Assembly: GCA_016763045.1 (NCBI GenBank)
Contig: JAESUN010000144.1
Location: 1-11,150, forward strand
Direction of reading: 5' to 3'
Source: Opitutaceae bacterium
Lineage (GTDB): Bacteria > Verrucomicrobiota > Verrucomicrobiia > Opitutales > Opitutaceae
DNA: 11,150 nt
Part shown: positions 7,512 through 11,150 of the stretch, piece after piece
Position numbering within the stretch: position 1 is the stretch's first letter
How the letters are laid out: each line of letters opens with the position of its first letter
Translations under genes and position numbers: made by a program
Notes under the pieces: generated by a model
What the model was told of the DNA's origin: nothing
What the model saw: the letters and a program-made list of their open reading frames with translations, nothing else
Databases searched by the model: none

Positions 7512-9761
7512 TCAATCCTCTGAAGCGAGGATGATCGAAACCAACAATGCAGATGGAAGCCACTCGGATGAATGCTGTACATGTTCCCTTAAAACTGGAT
7601 ATAAAATTGCCACCCTTTCATTTTTTGGAACCTCTCTCTCCGTAATAAGAGCTACCAACCCTTTGATATCTGACTTCTCAATGATCTTAATTAAATCAGC
7701 CTTTTTCTTCCGATTAGACCTGGAGCTTTCATCCATATAAGAAATAAATCCCTTTCTCATCGATTGCTCCGTTTTTCTCCGTAAAAGCCATTCTGAGGAG
7801 GCCCCCATCCACTCACAAAAAGCAGCCATCAACTCAACGCTTTCATATCTGTTATCCAATAGATCAAATGAAACAAAAATCAATTTAGCCTGATTTTTTG
7901 AATCAAGGGAAATCAAAGCTTTAACACACGAAGATCTGATATGTGGAATAATATCAGGGTTACGCAACGTATCTGCAATAGGTTCTATTGTAGAGGGATC
8001 TCCGATTCTTCCCAAAGCTCTCGCCGCCATCGCCCTAATACGAAAAGGAAATTCAGGAGAAAGGCGTTCAACTAACTGAGGAATCGCCTCTACATAACGT
8101 AATTCACCAAGAGCCCAAGCCACGTGATCAACCAAATGCTGCTTCTTCTCATCTTTGATGATATTCAATAGCACCTCCCCTGCCTCGGAAGAATGGCTTA
8201 AACCCAAGCTTCGGACAGCCTCCACCTTCACATCATAAGACGGATCTCTCGTCAGCTCTATCAACGAATCAATTGCTAATGGATTCTCGCTGTGCCCCAA
8301 CCAACGAGCCAAGTCTACTCGAACTCGTTCATCCGTGTGAAATGTATTACGCTGAGCCATCAAAGTCCGAATAGGACTGTTCAACAACGTCCCAAAAAAA
8401 TCATCCATGGCATATGCCGGACGAGTATTGGGCAATTTCCGCACCATTAAAAAAATGCACACCTGAATGGCCGGAATAACAGCAACGAGAAAAACCTTCA
8501 CCCAATCCAAATGAACAAATCCACCCAAAAAAGAAACCACTCCAGCCGGAAGAGCTATCTCCTCGATCAAATAACCACTAAAAAACATCGAACCCGCCGT
8601 CACTAAACCTATCGCGATATCAAAGAGGTTCATCGATTCTAGCGAATCTTTTGCCCTCACATGGTAATGCTGAATCGTTGTCATCGCAATTCCGGCCCCC
8701 GACGCCAATGCCCCTCCCGTAAGTCCTAGAAAAATTAAGATAACCCAAGTAATCGCATGCGAGATATCAATCGACCCAACCATGACTCCCACTTCCTGAT
8801 TGAAGGGAGCAATTAGAAGAAATAAGGGGGAGATAACAATATTTAAAACCAGTAATCCTTTCAACATGGGTTGAAACCCGATTGAATCGGCAATCTTTCC
8901 CCAAATCAAAAAAGAAACCGCGGCGCCCAACGTAATCATCAGTAGATAAATCGAAATCAGATGAGCTGGGAGATGCAAAACCTCCCGGAAGTAAACAACC
9001 ATCATCGGCATCACCGCTACCTGAAACATCGCGATGATCAACAAAGGCTTCCGCAATAAGGGAGACTCCCGACACGTCTTTATAAACCTCAAAAACCCCA
9101 AGCGCTTCCGCTTCATCGCTGATGGATTCCGGTTCTTGCTATCTACATCGGGTATCCGAGATGCCCAGAAGATAGAATTGATGACTCCTAAAATAGCCAA
9201 TAACAACAATGCCTTATAACTGAAAGCCGTAACACGCTCTCCCACAAAAACGGAAATGAGTAGTAACACTCCTGTGTTCACCAGCGTAAAAGCCATCCTC
9301 ATTCGGGAAAAAAACTGCCCCCTATCCTTAACCGTTGTGATATCCCGCAAAAGAGGTTGCCACACCGTCCCCATTCCCAGTTGTTGAGCGAGAGAAAATA
9401 TCACCAATACCGTTACCAACACGCCAAAGGACATCAGTGAAACGGGCAGGAAAAAGATGACCAACATCACCAGCAAGCGAACAATGTTTGCCCACACAAG
9501 TAATTTGACCCGACCGATTTTCCGGACTCGTTCGATCATAAACACCCGCAGAAAAAGCATTAATGGGATGATACTGAGAATCGCTGCGATTCGCGTGGGT
9601 TTCATGCCCAACACATCCGAGGCAAAAAGCTGCAAAAATTGCCCAAGGACAATAAATTGAATAAGTTGGCCAAATAAATTGAACCGTAACGCTGTACGCT
9701 GCCCTTCTTTTCGTTCTCTTTCTGTCAATAAACGGGAATTATTGTTTCGTATTAAAGTCAT
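7512..9761 (-). CDS. MFS-type permease with C-terminal HEAT repeats
   Basis: Inner-membrane protein of 749 residues in two parts. Residues about 25-440 hold roughly 11-12 hydrophobic helices in a major-facilitator-like layout, with a charged central loop around residue 215 rich in K and R. Residues about 470-625 are soluble and contain tandem HEAT/PBS-lyase-type repeats, recognisable from recurring segments such as VKVEAVRSLG, VDHVAWALGELR and RAMAARALGRIGD. A polar helical tail follows. Such repeats are protein-interaction scaffolds; the partner is unknown. The substrate cannot be read from the sequence. Its place directly upstream of a pyrimidine-nucleoside phosphorylase makes nucleoside uptake or export a reasonable guess only. 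I chose the ATG at 9761 (weak AAGAGA 9 bases upstream). A TTG at 9788 would add nine residues but has no Shine-Dalgarno. Confidence 0.85.
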   Translation of the reverse strand: MTLIRNNNSRLLTERERKEGQRTALRFNLFGQLIQFIVLGQFLQLFASDVLGMKPTRIAAILSIIPLMLFLRVFMIERVRKIGRVKLLVWANIVRLLVMLVIFFLPVSLMSFGVLVTVLVIFSLAQQLGMGTVWQPLLRDITTVKDRGQFFSRMRMAFTLVNTGVLLLISVFVGERVTAFSYKALLLLAILGVINSIFWASRIPDVDSKNRNPSAMKRKRLGFLRFIKTCRESPLLRKPLLIIAMFQVAVMPMMVVYFREVLHLPAHLISIYLLMITLGAAVSFLIWGKIADSIGFQPMLKGLLVLNIVISPLFLLIAPFNQEVGVMVGSIDISHAITWVILIFLGLTGGALASGAGIAMTTIQHYHVRAKDSLESMNLFDIAIGLVTAGSMFFSGYLIEEIALPAGVVSFLGGFVHLDWVKVFLVAVIPAIQVCIFLMVRKLPNTRPAYAMDDFFGTLLNSPIRTLMAQRNTFHTDERVRVDLARWLGHSENPLAIDSLIELTRDPSYDVKVEAVRSLGLSHSSEAGEVLLNIIKDEKKQHLVDHVAWALGELRYVEAIPQLVERLSPEFPFRIRAMAARALGRIGDPSTIEPIADTLRNPDIIPHIRSSCVKALISLDSKNQAKLIFVSFDLLDNRYESVELMAAFCEWMGASSEWLLRRKTEQSMRKGFISYMDESSRSNRKKKADLIKIIEKSDIKGLVALITEREVPKNERVAILYPVLREHVQHSSEWLPSALLVSIILASED

Positions 9762-9859
9762 TAAAAAGTATCTCTTCGTTACATCCAAAGGTAACCGCGA
9801 GAGAAGCGCTCAGCGCAACAAAAACCGGAAAGCAAATATACCTCACGTCGTTTTACCCG

Positions 9860-10341
9860 CTACAAATCCCCCAATTCGTAGCCCTTGTAACCTTCAACTG
9901 AAGCCCTCACAGAAGACCAAATCAATGCTGAGATGTAAATAACCTGGACGGGAATGCGTAACCACAAGCTTGTTGGAGATCCTTCCTGAAAAGAAACTCC
10001 ATTTAAAGCCGCATAAACATTAGCCGGAAACATCAACCCCAGCAAAAGAATCAAACCCAATGCCGCCATTTTCCGTGTTCTCGTAAAAATCAAGCCCATC
10101 GCACCGGCTATCTCCAAAGCCCCCGTCAAGTAAATGATCCACATATTTCTCGGCAATGTATCTGGAATCATTTCCAAAAGATCATACTTTACCTCCGAAA
10201 AATGAGAACTTCCTATTAAAAAAACATCACGATAAGGCCTCCCAATACTGACTTTTTTATAGACGAAAATCGACGAAACCCAAGTAGTCCCAACCCTCGA
10301 AAAAGGACACTCGTTATCACTAATATATAAAAAGGAATCAT
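9860..10341 (-). pseudogene. DoxX-like membrane protein gene interrupted by a one-base frameshift
   Basis: The downstream part (about 105 codons from a TTG at 10177) carries a DoxX-family core: IYLTGALEIAGAMGLIF, then a helix ending FPANVYAAL, then LWLRIPVQVIYISALIW. It lacks the first helix. In a second frame, an ATG at 10341 with GAAGG six bases upstream encodes 41 residues ending VLGGLIVMFF and then meets TAA TAG at a run of seven Ts (10218-10224). Adding one T joins the frames as VLGGLIVMFFLIGSSHF, exactly the join expected in DoxX-like proteins, and gives a 160-residue, four-helix protein. DoxX-like proteins are small membrane proteins, some linked to quinone or thiol redox chemistry; the role here is unknown. 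The break may be a real mutation, a homopolymer sequencing error, or a site of slippage. It lies 98 bases upstream of the permease gene. Confidence 0.75.
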
Positions 10342-10347
10342 AAGTAG

Positions 10348-10352
10348 CCTTC
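10348..10352 (-). promoter_or_regulatory. Shine-Dalgarno deciding the DoxX-like start
   Basis: GAAGG lies six bases upstream of the ATG at 10341 on the minus strand. It is one of the better-placed ribosome-binding sites in the window and supports translation starting here rather than at the TTG at 10177. Confidence 0.6.
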
Positions 10353-10357
10353 AGTTC

Positions 10358-10375
10358 TAAGCCTCGAAAGGCTTA
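10358..10375 (-). promoter_or_regulatory. Short leader hairpin with UUCG loop ahead of the DoxX-like gene
   Basis: On the minus strand TAAGCCT and AGGCTTA form a perfect 7-base stem closed by TTCG, which in RNA is a UUCG tetraloop, here with a U-A closing pair. It ends five bases before the Shine-Dalgarno of the DoxX-like gene and 99 or so bases after the upstream gene's stop. No T run follows. It could be an operator, an mRNA-stabilising hairpin or chance. Elsewhere in this 120-base gap, tgggtg/caccca (10435-10455) forms another small stem near the upstream stop, also without a T run. Confidence 0.4.
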
Positions 10376-10461
10376 TTCCCATCAATAACAATGACAAATG
10401 CCCAGGCAAGCTAATCCATTCTCCCTGCACTGATTGGGTGAAACAAAACCACCCAGCGCTA

Positions 10462-10983
10462 TCAAACTGAATCCTCAGTCCTATTAATTCCCCAAGCAAC
10501 CGCATCTTCCGGAAGCACTAAATAAGAGTAAGCTTCAATAGGCACCACACGATCATCAACAGACACTCGCACCTCTCCACCCATTATATCCACAAAAGGA
10601 CAAGTATGGTTCTTCTCGGTATACGAAAGGCACATTTCGACCTCGACCTCGACCAAGCCATCAGAAGCCGAATCAGCACTCCCTTCTTCATCCACTAGAG
10701 ACACCATAATCTCCAGACCACATCGAATATAAACCCCCTCAGGGGCATAGCGTAACTGCATCTCCAATAACCGACTGCTCTCCTCAATCTGCTCATCCAG
10801 AGCAATCACATCCATTTCATTACCCCAGAGAATCTCGGCAAAATTGAAACGCTCGGCCAGAACCCCCTCCACCAGTAAAACAAGGTTTTCCTCCGTCAAC
10901 AGCAAGTCCGGCCATCGTACTGGAGGGAAATCGCCACAGCCTACTTCACCACTCTGATTATACTGATTGATCGCGTCTTTCAT
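10462..10983 (-). CDS. Hypothetical acidic protein, 173 aa
   Basis: I do not recognise this protein. It is strongly acidic and soluble-looking, without signal peptide or membrane helix. The N-terminal region has a CGDFPPVRWPDLLLTEENL segment. The centre has a beta-rich VEVEVEMCLSY strand, and the end has alternating strands (EVRVSVDDRVVPIEAYSYLV). Four cysteines are present. A GAGG five bases upstream of the ATG at 10983 is a good ribosome-binding site, which together with coding-like composition supports a real gene. It sits 120 bases upstream of the broken DoxX-like gene on the same strand. The 167 bases beyond its start, to the window end, show no promoter I would defend. Confidence 0.75.
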   Translation of the reverse strand: MKDAINQYNQSGEVGCGDFPPVRWPDLLLTEENLVLLVEGVLAERFNFAEILWGNEMDVIALDEQIEESSRLLEMQLRYAPEGVYIRCGLEIMVSLVDEEGSADSASDGLVEVEVEMCLSYTEKNHTCPFVDIMGGEVRVSVDDRVVPIEAYSYLVLPEDAVAWGINRTEDSV

Positions 10984-11150
10984 GAATTCCTCGTCTTAAA
11001 CGACCCCAAAATCAGCCTGACTTGTCCAGCTTTTCTCTCTCAAAACCCTTCTTTTTACTCTCTTCGACAAACCCAATGTTTATTCTTTGCTCTTTTCTCA
11101 ACTCCACTAGAGTAATCTTCATTCGTATTCATCATGACTGATCATCTAAA

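Noticed and set aside
9801..9816. AGCGCTCAGCGC inverted repeat between the DoxX-like and permease genes
   Set aside because: The stem is only four or five bases with a tiny loop and no T run; too weak to call a terminator or operator.
9860..10177. A 105-residue DoxX-like protein starting at TTG 10177
   Set aside because: It would lack the first membrane helix and has no Shine-Dalgarno; the frame continues open upstream, and the missing N terminus is found in another frame with a proper start.
11012..11122. Minus-strand 36-codon frame upstream of the 173-residue gene
   Set aside because: It has no Shine-Dalgarno and a highly charged, low-complexity product, and it competes with another short frame (ATG at 11135) in the same stretch. 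Not supportable as a gene.
11134..11150. Plus-strand ATG near the window edge, possible start of a further gene
   Set aside because: Only five full codons are visible and no ribosome-binding site precedes it.

Overview
This AT-leaning window (no formal GC count made) reads as ordinary bacterial chromosome. I see no RNA genes, insertion sequences, phage genes or CRISPR array. The host cannot be fixed from sequence alone. The large PPi-type PEP carboxykinase, an MFS-HEAT fusion and mostly weak Shine-Dalgarno sequences would fit a Verrucomicrobiota/PVC-type bacterium, but that is a low-confidence inference.

Plus-strand half (1-5388): a 1153-residue protein that I recognise as the pyrophosphate-type phosphoenolpyruvate carboxykinase, the family without close similarity in length or overall sequence to the ATP or GTP enzymes. 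After a 182-base gap with a possible terminator comes a Na+/phosphate cotransporter with a PhoU-like cytoplasmic tail. The first protein interconverts phosphate and pyrophosphate with PEP/oxaloacetate and the second moves phosphate, so the pair shares a phosphate theme.

Minus-strand half (10983 down to 5418), in transcription order: a small acidic protein of unknown function; a DoxX-like membrane protein gene that is broken by a one-base frameshift in a homopolymer; an MFS-type permease with C-terminal HEAT repeats; a pyrimidine-nucleoside (thymidine) phosphorylase; and a 234-residue protein of unknown function. The last three have gaps of only about 31-35 bases and probably form an operon. 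The two halves converge at about 5389-5417.

The most useful results not visible in a simple gene list are: (1) the DoxX-like gene is longer than the obvious reading frame, with a true ATG and Shine-Dalgarno upstream and a run of seven Ts where eight would restore the frame; (2) the phosphorylase very probably starts at an internal non-ATG codon rather than the first ATG; (3) a GC-rich hairpin holds the best ribosome-binding site ahead of the last gene, and that site is best spaced for an out-of-frame ATG. I found no clearly new multi-gene defence or biosynthetic system here.
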